The notes beneath the pieces are model-generated. The model had not been told where the DNA came from and did not search any database. It was given only the letters and a program-made list of their open reading frames with translations. Below, piece by piece: positions 25,840-33,439 of a stretch of 43,489 bases of DNA; positions within the stretch are counted from its first letter, which is position 1; each line of letters starts with the position of its first letter. This DNA is from Lentisphaerota bacterium (GTDB lineage: Bacteria > Verrucomicrobiota > Kiritimatiellia > PWTM01): positions 1 through 43,489 of the forward strand of contig VGWF01000022.1 of NCBI GenBank assembly GCA_016873715.1. Reading direction: 5' to 3'. The position numbers and the translations under genes were made by a program.

Positions 25840-27456
25840 TCAGAACGTGACGAGGTTGCGCGGGTGGAGCCAGCGGCGCAGGACGGCCCACGTCAGCTCG
25901 CCGCGGACGAGCAGGCCGAAGCCCATCGCGCCGACCTTGATCACGTTGGCCGCGTAGGCGAGGGCCGTCAGCGGCGCGGGATGGCGCGCGAGGCGGGCCG
26001 AGCGGGCGAACGCGCGGAGCAGCGCCTTCGGAATGAAGCTCTTCGAGACCATGACGTGCAGCGCGGTCCAGAAGCGGTCCTCGGGGGGGCGGGGATACGA
26101 GAGGTCGACGCGGAACTGGCGGAACACCTTGGTCTGCCGGCCCTTGATGTCGGCGTCGGTGATGAGCGCCCTCCTCTTCAACTCCTTCTCGATCGCGGAG
26201 CCGGGGTAGACCGTCAGCGAGAAGAGCACCAGTTCGTAGGGCCGGTCGATCCGCAGGAGCAGGTCGAAGAGCGCGCGCTTGTCGGCGGAGGTGGAGACGG
26301 GGTCGTCGAGGATGACCTGGTAGCCGGCGCGGACGCCGCTCTCGTGGATCGCGCGGGCGGCGCGCAGGACCTGGTCGTCCGGGACATGGCGGTGATACAG
26401 GTCGCGGTTGATCCGCTCGGTGCCCTGGATGCCCATGAAGACCATCGAGAGGCCGACGTCGCGCAGGCGGGCGAGGCGCTCGGGCGTGACCACGCGCGGA
26501 TCCATGTGGATCTCGAACGGGAGACCCACCTCCGCGGGCCAGCGCGCGCAGAACTCGTCCAGCCAGGCGGAGGCGACGGGGAACTCCTCGTCGTCGAACC
26601 GGATCCGGCGCAGGCGCGGGAAGACGCGGCGCGCCGCGGCGATCTCGTCGATCACGTGGCCGACGCTCCGCGTGCGGTGGTAGTGGCGGCCGGGGTACAT
26701 GCGGTCGACGACGCTGTTGGAGCAGAACGTGCAGCTCGGAAACGGGCACCCGCGCGAGGCCATGACGAGGTAGAGGGACTCGTCGACGCACGGATCGCGG
26801 CCCCGGCGGACGCGGTTCCACTCGATCACGACCTTGTCCGGGCTGCCGTAGTCGGGGTGGGGCAGGCTGTCGAGGTCCTCGACCAGGTCGGCGGCCGGAT
26901 GGCGCACGAGGCCGTCCGCGGTGTGGACCCAGAGGCCCGGGATCGTCGCGAGGTCGCCGCCGCTCCGCAACCGGTCGGCCAGCATCGCGAAGCTGCGCTC
27001 GGACTCGCCGATGCAGACGAGGTCCGCGACGGCGGCGGCCTCCTCGGGGCAGGAGGAGGCGTGCATGCCGCCCCAGAGGACGGGACCGTCCCACGCGGCG
27101 CGGATGCGGGTGGTGAGGTCGCGCGCCATCGCGTGGAACGCCGACGCGCGCACGCTCAGGCCGACGAGGCCGGGGCCGATGCGGACGATCTCGGAGACCA
27201 GGAGCTCGATCTCCCGCTCGGTCGGCGGTTCGACGCGGTTGGAGACCCAGTCCTTGAAGTAGATTTCGTGGACCGTCACGCCCGCCCGCCGCAGGATCGA
27301 CGCGAGCAGGCGGATCCCGCTGTTTTCGATCACGTAGAGGGAGACGAGGACGACGGTCAGCGACGGCCGGCCGCGGAGGCGCTGCCACCGCGGCCCCGGC
27401 GCGCCGGGGTTCGCCGCGGCCGCGTCCGGGCCGGCCCCGTCGCGCCCGTCAGGCAT
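25840..27456 (-). CDS. B12-binding-type radical SAM protein with atypical Cys spacing
   Basis: A 538-residue protein. The first ~190 residues have the Rossmann-like cobalamin-binding fold seen in B12 radical SAM proteins (GLVGLSVRASAFHAMARDL, VLWGGMHAS), but I see no DxHxxG motif. The iron-sulfur site reads RGCPFPSCTFCSN, which is C-x4-C-x2-C rather than C-x3-C-x2-C. RIRFDDEEFP and MGIQGTERIN follow, typical of this class. The C-terminal ~80 residues are a hydrophobic/basic helical tail that may touch the membrane. It overlaps the SPASM radical SAM gene by 8 nt and is followed after 4 nt by the flippase-like gene. Probably methylates or rearranges a lipid or small molecule; substrate unknown. 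Confidence 0.85.
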   Translation of the reverse strand: MPDGRDGAGPDAAAANPGAPGPRWQRLRGRPSLTVVLVSLYVIENSGIRLLASILRRAGVTVHEIYFKDWVSNRVEPPTEREIELLVSEIVRIGPGLVGLSVRASAFHAMARDLTTRIRAAWDGPVLWGGMHASSCPEEAAAVADLVCIGESERSFAMLADRLRSGGDLATIPGLWVHTADGLVRHPAADLVEDLDSLPHPDYGSPDKVVIEWNRVRRGRDPCVDESLYLVMASRGCPFPSCTFCSNSVVDRMYPGRHYHRTRSVGHVIDEIAAARRVFPRLRRIRFDDEEFPVASAWLDEFCARWPAEVGLPFEIHMDPRVVTPERLARLRDVGLSMVFMGIQGTERINRDLYHRHVPDDQVLRAARAIHESGVRAGYQVILDDPVSTSADKRALFDLLLRIDRPYELVLFSLTVYPGSAIEKELKRRALITDADIKGRQTKVFRQFRVDLSYPRPPEDRFWTALHVMVSKSFIPKALLRAFARSARLARHPAPLTALAYAANVIKVGAMGFGLLVRGELTWAVLRRWLHPRNLVTF

Positions 27457-28486
27457 AGAGCTTGCTCATGATTTCCACGGCGCCCTGCATGCAGCCGGGG
27501 CAGTCCACCACCTGGCGACGGGCCGCCCGCGCGGGCTCGGAGAACCAGACGTCGTCGAAGTCGCGCTCGACGAGACTGCCGAGGGGCTTCTGGTTCAGGC
27601 CGCAGGTCATCAGTTCGCCGGACGGGTTGAGGTACATCAGGTCGCGCAGTTCGCCGCAGCGGAACTTCACGGCGTTGCCGCCCGCGGCGTGCTTGCGGAA
27701 GACGACCTGGTTCAAGGCGCGGAGGAAGAAGCGCTCGACGGGGTTGAAGCCCGAGGCGGCGCCGTGACGCATCTCCGCGAGGCGGTCGAGGGCGCGCTGG
27801 CGGTCGACGAGGTTGATCGTCTGGGCGCGCTCCTTCCGGATGTCGCAGTCGCGGAGGAACGGCTTCACCTTGAACCCGGGGACGACGTCGACGCCGAGGG
27901 ATCGGCACAACTCGGAAAGGCCGGGCATCTCCCCGACGCTGTCGTCGGTCATCGTGAAGTTGACCCCGACCTGGAACCGGCGGGTCTTCCGCAGGCGCGA
28001 GAGGCCGCGGAGGGTCTCCACGGCGCGGTCGAACGCGCCGGCGTGGCCGCGCGACCGGTCGTGGGTCTCGCGGAGCCCGTCCAGCGAGACGCGCAGGTGC
28101 AGGCCCGGCCACGCGTGGCGGTCGACGAACGCGAGGATGCGGTCGGTGAGGCTCGCGTTGGTGACGAGCTGGACGACGAACGGGTCGATCTCGCGGCGGA
28201 GCGCGACGACGATCTCCGGGAGGTCCTCGCGGGCGAACGGCTCGCCGCCGATGATCTTGACGATGTCGAGGAACGGGAGCCGGGAGAAGACCCGCGCCCA
28301 GCCGCCCGCGTCGAGCTCGCTGCCCGGGGGCCGCTGCCAGGCGTCGCAGCCGCCGCAGCGCAGGTTGCACCGCCACGTGATGAGGATGTGCGCGGCGTGG
28401 GGTCGCCGGGGGGCGGAGGCCGGGGCCAGCCGCGCGTGAAGGACATGGCCGTAGGCCCGGAGTCGCGGGGGAAGGCGCGCGCTCAT
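27449..28486 (-). CDS. SPASM-type radical SAM protein
   Basis: A 345-residue radical SAM protein. The cluster-binding site is C40-x3-C44-x2-C47 (WRCNLRCGGC). KIIGGEPF is the GGE SAM-binding motif, and LRVSLDG is conserved in SPASM/PqqE-like proteins. A C-terminal cysteine-rich region (FRCGELRDLMYLNPSGELMTCG and CPGC at 329-332) looks like a SPASM or twitch auxiliary-cluster domain. SPASM enzymes modify peptides, sugars or cofactors. There is no visible precursor-peptide gene beside it. It overlaps the PP-loop gene by 4 nt and the next radical SAM gene by 8 nt. Confidence 0.88.
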   Translation of the reverse strand: MSARLPPRLRAYGHVLHARLAPASAPRRPHAAHILITWRCNLRCGGCDAWQRPPGSELDAGGWARVFSRLPFLDIVKIIGGEPFAREDLPEIVVALRREIDPFVVQLVTNASLTDRILAFVDRHAWPGLHLRVSLDGLRETHDRSRGHAGAFDRAVETLRGLSRLRKTRRFQVGVNFTMTDDSVGEMPGLSELCRSLGVDVVPGFKVKPFLRDCDIRKERAQTINLVDRQRALDRLAEMRHGAASGFNPVERFFLRALNQVVFRKHAAGGNAVKFRCGELRDLMYLNPSGELMTCGLNQKPLGSLVERDFDDVWFSEPARAARRQVVDCPGCMQGAVEIMSKLYA

Positions 28487-29289
28487 CCCGCCACACCCAG
28501 GTGCGGCCCGGTGATCCGGCGGAGCGCCTCGACCGCCGCGCCGAGATCCCGGCCGGTCGAGCGGAAGTGCTCCTCGACGTACCGCTCGCAGATCGGGAGC
28601 TTGTCGCGGAAGAAGCGGCCGACCGCCTCCGGCTCGAGCACCGGGTGGACGTTGAACAGCACGTCGGGCAGGTGCTGGAGGCTCAGCAGGCAGTAGCCCT
28701 GGTTGCCGAAGGAGTGCTTGTCGAGGAACCGGTGGCCGCGAAACACGCCCGCGGCGTCGAGCATCTGGCGCTCGGTCTCCTTGACGATGTTCGCCTCGAG
28801 CAGCGGGGGCGAGTAGAGCACGCCGTACTTCCCGCAGTAGGCCTTCTGGTGCTCGATCGTGACGGGCATCGACATCACCGCGTACTGTCCGCCGACGGAG
28901 GAGCCGAAGAAGGCGTGGGGGATGCAGCGCTCGAGGTTGTAGATCAGCATCTTGGTGACGATCGCCATCGTGCAGCCGAGGCAGCAGCCGAACCAGGCCC
29001 CGTAGGTCCGGCGGTCGGCGGCGAGCGACTTCCACGCGAGCTGGTCGAAGAGGTCGCGCGTGTTGACGAAGCGGTGGACGATCGCATCCTCGCCGAGCGC
29101 GCGCTTCATGCCGCGGACGGACTTCAGGGCCCAGCGGTTGAACAGGTAGCCGTGACCGTGCGTGAAGGTGTGGAGATGGACCCGCCCCTTCTTCTGCAGC
29201 GCGGCCATGTAGGCGACCGACGTCGAGTCGAGCCCCCCCGAGAAGCCGATGCTGCAGTCGCCCAACAGTTCCTGGCCCAGCAGTGCCAT
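28483..29289 (-). CDS. PP-loop (N-type ATP pyrophosphatase) protein with Cys-rich motif
   Basis: A 268-residue protein if started at ATG 29289; the in-frame ATG 29334 is less likely because it overlaps the -10 of a promoter. The PP-loop is at 17-22 (SGGLDS), which binds ATP and releases pyrophosphate to adenylate a substrate. A striking WFGCCLGCTM (C102, C103, C106) and further cysteines at about 121 and 152 suggest metal or iron-sulfur binding, as in tRNA- or cofactor-thiolating PP-loop enzymes. Related folds include QueC, TilS/TtcA and asparagine-synthase-like amidotransferases, but I cannot place it in any. First gene of the radical SAM operon. Confidence 0.75.
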   Translation of the reverse strand: MALLGQELLGDCSIGFSGGLDSTSVAYMAALQKKGRVHLHTFTHGHGYLFNRWALKSVRGMKRALGEDAIVHRFVNTRDLFDQLAWKSLAADRRTYGAWFGCCLGCTMAIVTKMLIYNLERCIPHAFFGSSVGGQYAVMSMPVTIEHQKAYCGKYGVLYSPPLLEANIVKETERQMLDAAGVFRGHRFLDKHSFGNQGYCLLSLQHLPDVLFNVHPVLEPEAVGRFFRDKLPICERYVEEHFRSTGRDLGAAVEALRRITGPHLGVAG

Positions 29290-29332
29290 GATAGTCCGTC
29301 CCCGCGTCGAGTCCGTTGTTCCTGCCTGCCCC

Positions 29333-29362
29333 ATCGTTGCGCCCGGGGGCGGTCAAAGTCAA
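29333..29362 (-). promoter_or_regulatory. Promoter of the PP-loop/radical SAM operon
   Basis: On the minus strand TTGACT (29357-29362) is followed after 18 nt by AACGAT (29333-29338). Transcription would begin near 29326, leaving a leader of ~35 nt before ATG 29289. Confidence 0.45.
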
Positions 29363-29450
29363 TTCCGTTGCGTCGCGGAGGCGGGGGCCGGAATCACTGG
29401 CCAACCGGCCGCGTTGGTGGTTAGATGGGGCCATCCAACCGGAGGGTCGC

Positions 29451-30128
29451 ATGAACGGGATGAAGGGTCTGGCGGCGGTGGGCGTGGCGGCGATGGTGGC
29501 GGCGGGATGCGCGACGGCGCCGAAGGGCGAGGCGGCGCGCGAATGCCTGTTCAACGGGAAGGACCTGGACGGGTGGGGCGCGTTCCTCGTCGACCCGGCC
29601 CTGAAGATGACCGACGTCTGGAGCGTGAAGGACGGCCTGCTGGTCTGCCGGGGCGAACCGCTGGGCTACATCCATACGAAGCGCACGTTCACGAACTTCC
29701 GGCTGCGGGTCGAGTGGCGCTGGGCCCCCGGCGGCAAGGCGGGCAATAGCGGCGTGCTGCTGCGCATCAACGGCGAGCCGAAGGGCCTCCCGCGCTGCAT
29801 CGAGTGCCAGCTCAGGAGTGGCGACGCGGGCGCGATCTACGGGTTCCACGGGATGAAGGTCGCCGGCGCGGCGGACCGGTTCATGGAGAAGACCACGCCC
29901 AACACCGGCGAGATGCGCGGCGTGAAGAAGATCGAGGGCGCCGAGAACGCGCCGGGCGAGTGGAACGTCTACGAGATCGAGCTCGTCGGCGGCGCGCTGA
30001 CCGCGAAGGTCAACGGGAAGAAGGTCAACGAGGCGACCGGGTGCGAGGTCGTCGCAGGGCAGATCGGCCTGCAGTCCGAGGGCGGCGAAATCCACTTCCG
30101 CAAGGTCTGCATCGAACCGCTGCCGTAG
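29451..30128 (+). CDS. DUF1080 lipoprotein (3-keto-disaccharide hydrolase domain)
   Basis: A 225-residue protein after a strong GGAGGG ribosome binding site. The N-terminus is a lipoprotein signal: hydrophobic stretch then VAAG-C20 as lipobox. The rest is a concanavalin-like DUF1080 domain, opening with LFNGKDLDGWGAF and containing FTNFRLRVEWRWAPGGKAGN, NSGVLLR and GEWNVYEIEL. DUF1080 is now often called 3-keto-disaccharide hydrolase; many PVC-group copies are secreted and uncharacterised. TTAGAT at 29421 may be its -10. It is divergent from the radical SAM operon and convergent with agmatine deiminase. Confidence 0.92.
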   Translation: MNGMKGLAAVGVAAMVAAGCATAPKGEAARECLFNGKDLDGWGAFLVDPALKMTDVWSVKDGLLVCRGEPLGYIHTKRTFTNFRLRVEWRWAPGGKAGNSGVLLRINGEPKGLPRCIECQLRSGDAGAIYGFHGMKVAGAADRFMEKTTPNTGEMRGVKKIEGAENAPGEWNVYEIELVGGALTAKVNGKKVNEATGCEVVAGQIGLQSEGGEIHFRKVCIEPLP

Positions 30129-30216
30129 CGGGGAGTCGCACGGTCCCGGGTCGAGGCTTCCAGCCGGGAGCGCCGGGTTCCCGGCCGGCGGGCCGCCGCT
30201 GACGTCCGCCCTCCGC

Positions 30217-31281
30217 TCAGCCCGCGGGCTGCTCGTGCGTGAGGCAGTGGACGGAGCCCAGGCCCAGGAGCAGATCCACGGCGTGGATGCCGACCACGGT
30301 GCGGCCGGGGAAGAGGTCCGCCAGGATGCCGAGCGCCTCGCGGTCGTGCGGATCGTTGAACGTCGGCACGAGCACGGCGGTGTTGGCGATGTAGAAGTTG
30401 GCATAGCTGGCCGGCAGGCGCCGTCCCCGGTAGGTCAGCGGCTCGGGCATCGGCAGCGGCACGATCGTGACGCGCGAGCCGTCCTCGAGCCGGGCGCCCT
30501 CGAGGCGCTCGCGGTTCGCGGCGAGGATCCGGTGGTTCTCGTCGGAGCCGTCCGGTTCGGTCGCCAGCACGACCGTCGTCGGGTTCACGAACCGGCAGAC
30601 ATCATCGACGTGGCCATGGGTGTCCTCGTCGCCGGCGACGCCCTTCCCGAGCCAGAGGACGTTCGGCGCGCCGAGCCACCGCGCGAAGACGGCGGCGTAG
30701 TCGTCGCGCGTGAAGCCCGGGTTGCGCACCTGCACGTGCGGGTCGAGGAGGCACTCCTCGGTCGTCAGGATCGTGCCGCGTCCGTTGACGTCGATCGAGC
30801 CGCCCTCGAGCACGACCGGCCGCCCCGCGTGTTCGGGCACGATGCGATCAAGGCCGAGGGCGGCCGCGGCGCGCTCGGGGATCGCGGCGTCCTTCTGCCA
30901 GTCGTCGTACTTCGCCCACGCCGTGAACGCGAAATGCGCCACGACCGGCCGGCCGCCGCCGGCGGGGACGACGAAGATCGGTCCGGCATCGCGGCTCCAA
31001 CTCCGGTCGCTCGGGATGCGGTGGAACTCGACCGCCCGGGCGTCGGCGCCGCAGCCCTCGAGCACCGGGCGGACACCGCGCTCGTGCTGCGCGGAGTTCA
31101 CGAGGATGCGGACGCGCTCGCCCGGCGCGATGCGCCGCACGATCTCGCCGAAGTCCCACTGCACCGCCGCCAGCTTGCCGGGCCAGTCCTTGCGGCTGTG
31201 CGGCCAGCAGAGCCACGTGGCCTCGTGCCGCTCCCACTCCGCCGGATGGCGGACCGCGGGCGTCTGGACCGGGTCGGGCAT
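30217..31281 (-). CDS. aguA: Agmatine deiminase
   Basis: A 354-residue member of the peptidyl-arginine-deiminase-like family. Early WLCWPHSRKDWPG, then SWSRDAGPIFVV, EGGSIDVNGRGT, the catalytic His region GHVDDVCRFV and the terminal GLGSVHC346LT carry the expected substrate and catalytic residues; C346 is the nucleophile. It converts agmatine to N-carbamoylputrescine, a step to putrescine. No N-carbamoylputrescine amidase or arginine decarboxylase gene is in the window. A GAGGAA ribosome binding site lies 5 nt from the ATG, and TAGACT upstream may be the -10. Confidence 0.93.
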   Translation of the reverse strand: MPDPVQTPAVRHPAEWERHEATWLCWPHSRKDWPGKLAAVQWDFGEIVRRIAPGERVRILVNSAQHERGVRPVLEGCGADARAVEFHRIPSDRSWSRDAGPIFVVPAGGGRPVVAHFAFTAWAKYDDWQKDAAIPERAAAALGLDRIVPEHAGRPVVLEGGSIDVNGRGTILTTEECLLDPHVQVRNPGFTRDDYAAVFARWLGAPNVLWLGKGVAGDEDTHGHVDDVCRFVNPTTVVLATEPDGSDENHRILAANRERLEGARLEDGSRVTIVPLPMPEPLTYRGRRLPASYANFYIANTAVLVPTFNDPHDREALGILADLFPGRTVVGIHAVDLLLGLGSVHCLTHEQPAG

Positions 31282-31375
31282 GCGCGTTCCTCGTGGCGCA
31301 GTCTACCATGACTTTGCGGTCCCGCCCATGGCGGCGGTGAAGAGGGAGAGGGCGGGGACGGCCCCGGAGCGAAGT

Positions 31376-31496
31376 CCAACATCCAACATCCAACATCCAA
31401 CAGCCAACAGCCAACACCGAACACCCAACACCGAACACCGAGCATCGAACACCGAACACCGAGCATCGAACACCGAACATCGAACATCCGACATCG
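31376..31496. repeat. Heptanucleotide repeat array (CCAACNN / CGAACNN words)
   Basis: About 16-17 consecutive degenerate 7-nt words. The first six are of the CCAACAT/CCAACAG kind; the rest are CGAACAC/CGAGCAT kinds. The array ends in CGAACATCGAACTGCGGA, the same string that occurs inside the array at 40.5 kb. It fills most of the 248-nt gap between agmatine deiminase and the small membrane protein gene. Confidence 0.92.
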
Positions 31497-31529
31497 AACT
31501 GCGGATCGTGGGTTTGGAATCCCGCAACG

Positions 31530-31757
31530 TCACGGGGGCGGGAGCGGGGATGACTCGGGCGGGGCGGCGGCGGCCGGCGGCTCGTACGGCTGCGGCGTCC
31601 GGTGCCGCTGGTGCCACCAGCGGACGGTCAGGCCGACCAGCACGATCGCAAGGAGGACGGCGAGCCAGACGCGTTCGTCGGGCGCGAGCGCCAGCCAGAG
31701 CCGGGACTTGGCCAGCCCGCCGGCCTTCTCCTCGAACGGTGTCCGCTTCGCCGCCAT
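31530..31757 (-). CDS. Small single-pass membrane protein, unknown function
   Basis: A 75-residue protein: a basic/amphipathic N-terminus (MAAKRTPFEEKAGGLAKSR), one hydrophobic helix (VWLAVLLAIVLVGLTVRWW) and a Pro/Ala-rich C-terminus ending PLPPP. No family is recognised. The case for a real gene is a correctly spaced promoter (TTGCCC-N17-TAGTCT) placed so that the transcript would begin at the ATG. The open frame continues upstream only through hairpin-repeat DNA. Confidence 0.55.
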   Translation of the reverse strand: MAAKRTPFEEKAGGLAKSRLWLALAPDERVWLAVLLAIVLVGLTVRWWHQRHRTPQPYEPPAAAAPPESSPLPPP

Positions 31758-31765
31758 GCGCGGCC

Positions 31766-31794
31766 AGACTACGTTCCGAGCGCCCGCGGGGCAA
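31766..31794 (-). promoter_or_regulatory. Promoter of the small membrane protein gene (leaderless)
   Basis: On the minus strand TTGCCC (31789-31794) is followed after 17 nt by TAGTCT (31766-31771), then GGCCGCGC and the ATG. Confidence 0.45.
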
Positions 31795-31834
31795 TCCGGA
31801 TCCTGCGTTCCTGGGGCCGCGACCGGTGGCCGCG

Positions 31835-32115
31835 GGGGATACCGGCGCGCCGGCCGGATTTCCCGGTCCACCGGGACAAGCCCGGTGGGACCGGCATCTT
31901 CCCTGGCCATGGAGGGCCGCGCTCCGTCGCGGCCGTGCGGAGGTCCATCGAGTCCTTCCGGCCCGATGGGACCGGCATCTTCCCTGGCCATGGAGGGCCG
32001 CGCTCCGTCGCGGCCGTGGGGAGGACCATCGAAGCCATCCGGCCCGGTGGGACCGGAATCATGCCTGGTCATGGAGGGCCGCGCTCCGTCGCGGCCGTGC
32101 GGCGGCCCATCGAAG
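31835..32115. repeat. Array 1 of CTCCGT-loop hairpin element (81-bp period, three copies)
   Basis: ATGGAG followed by the perfect hairpin GGCCGCG-CTCCGT-CGCGGCC starts at 31909, 31990 and 32071, exactly 81 bp apart. The units are separated by linkers containing GGTGGGACCGG-like words. The array opens with a border (about 31835-31893) containing a near-perfect inverted repeat, CCGGTCCACCGGG / CCCGGTGGGACCGG. Because 81 is a multiple of three, open frames of 27-residue repeats run through it, but I do not call them genes. Confidence 0.9.
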
Positions 32116-32238
32116 TAACGCGGTGCAGGTTGTCCTCGGCGAGCCCGGCTCCGGAGCATTGACGCGGCGGGCGGGCTTTGTCAATGTTCCGCTGTTCCGT
32201 GGGTCGCGTCCGCGGCCCCGCGGGGTTCGGGAGGGCGC

Positions 32239-33366
32239 ATGAAGACTCGGTTCGTTCTCGCTTGGGGACTCTGGGCGGCAACCGTTGCGGTGGCGCAGGA
32301 ACCGGTGATCTCCTCCTTCCGCGGCAACGGAAGCCTCGTGTGGACCAACCTTCCCGACACCAACGCCCTCTACCGCGTGGAGTGGGCCGCCAGCGCGGGC
32401 GGCCCGTGGTACCGCACGTTCCAGGCGATCCAGGGGATGGACGGCGGGACGGGCACCTCCTTCTCCGTGCAGGTCCCGATGTTCTTCCGCGTCGTCATGG
32501 CGACCAATCCGCCGCCGGCGGGGATGGTCCTGATCGACGGCGGCGATGTCGTTCTGGGCGGCGAGGGCATCGAGGTGCGCACGAACTTCATCAGCGCCTT
32601 CCACATGGAGGAAATGGAGGTTTCCCGCGGCCTGTGGGACCGCGTGGTGTCGTGGGCGCAGACCAACGGCTACAACTTCTCGTATCCGACCGGCGTGTGG
32701 GGGGCCAGCCAGACGCCACGACAGCCGATCCTCGGCGTCAACTGGTACGATTGCGCCCGCTGGTGCAACGCGCGCAGCGAGCTCGAGGGGCTGACCCCGT
32801 GCTACTACACGAGTCCGGCGAAGGACGTTGTCTACCGGACCGGCAGTGAGAACATCCTGAACAGCTGGGTTCGCTGGGACGCGAGCGGCTACCGGCTCCC
32901 GACCATCTCCGAATGGGAGAAGGCCGCGCGCGGCGGAAGGCTGGGACGGCGATTCCCGTCGGGCAAGGACACGATCTCGCATGCGGATGCCAATTTCTTC
33001 TCCTTATTCGGGAGCATGGGCGCGGCGGCGTACGACAAGGGACCCACGTACGGACACCATCCGGCCTACACGAACCAGCCCTTGCCCTACTGCAGCCCGG
33101 TGGGCAGCTTCCCGGCGAATCCGTTCGGCCTCCACGACATGGACGGCAACGCCGTCGAGTGGTGCTGGGACTGGTACGGAGCCCTCAGTCCGGGCAACGT
33201 GCCGGATCCCCGCGGCCCCGACGCCGGCGGTTCACAGCGTCTCTATCACGGGACGGGATGGCAGAACTCGCACAACGCCGTCTATGCCCAATGCCCTGTC
33301 TTCTGGTACGTCGATCCCGGGTACACGTGGGGCGATTTCGGCTTCCGCACGGTGCGCAAACCCTGA
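32239..33366 (+). CDS. Secreted SUMF1/FGE-like domain protein, probably not a formylglycine generator
   Basis: A 375-residue protein with a signal peptide (MKTRFVLAWGLWAATVAVAQE) after GGGAGGG. Residues ~21-92 are a small beta-rich domain (VISSFRGNGSLVWTNL) common in PVC-group secreted proteins. From ~93 a SUMF1 domain begins (PAGMVLIDGGDVVLG), with VSRGLWDRV, YRLPTISEWEKAARGG, PFGLHDMDGNAVEWCWDW and the GFRTVRKP end. True FGEs have paired catalytic cysteines after RGGSW; here the region reads HGTGWQNSHNAVYAQCPVF, with one misplaced Cys. It is probably a binding or other non-FGE member. Hairpin-repeat arrays bracket it on both sides. Confidence 0.85.
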   Translation: MKTRFVLAWGLWAATVAVAQEPVISSFRGNGSLVWTNLPDTNALYRVEWAASAGGPWYRTFQAIQGMDGGTGTSFSVQVPMFFRVVMATNPPPAGMVLIDGGDVVLGGEGIEVRTNFISAFHMEEMEVSRGLWDRVVSWAQTNGYNFSYPTGVWGASQTPRQPILGVNWYDCARWCNARSELEGLTPCYYTSPAKDVVYRTGSENILNSWVRWDASGYRLPTISEWEKAARGGRLGRRFPSGKDTISHADANFFSLFGSMGAAAYDKGPTYGHHPAYTNQPLPYCSPVGSFPANPFGLHDMDGNAVEWCWDWYGALSPGNVPDPRGPDAGGSQRLYHGTGWQNSHNAVYAQCPVFWYVDPGYTWGDFGFRTVRKP

Positions 33367-33439
33367 GCGTTGGCGTGCGGCGGTCGGGAGGGCCGGGCTT
33401 GGGTTCAGTCGAGCCGCGGCCCCGCCGGCAGCGGAGGGG

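Noticed and set aside
31600-32160. Repetitive open frames (27-residue units with MEGRAPSRP) in the hairpin array
   Set aside because: The 81-bp period is a multiple of three, so frames stay open by chance. The second array, with 116-bp spacing, breaks the phase, and no start signals exist.
32239-33366. Formylglycine-generating enzyme
   Set aside because: The paired catalytic cysteines near the C-terminus are absent.
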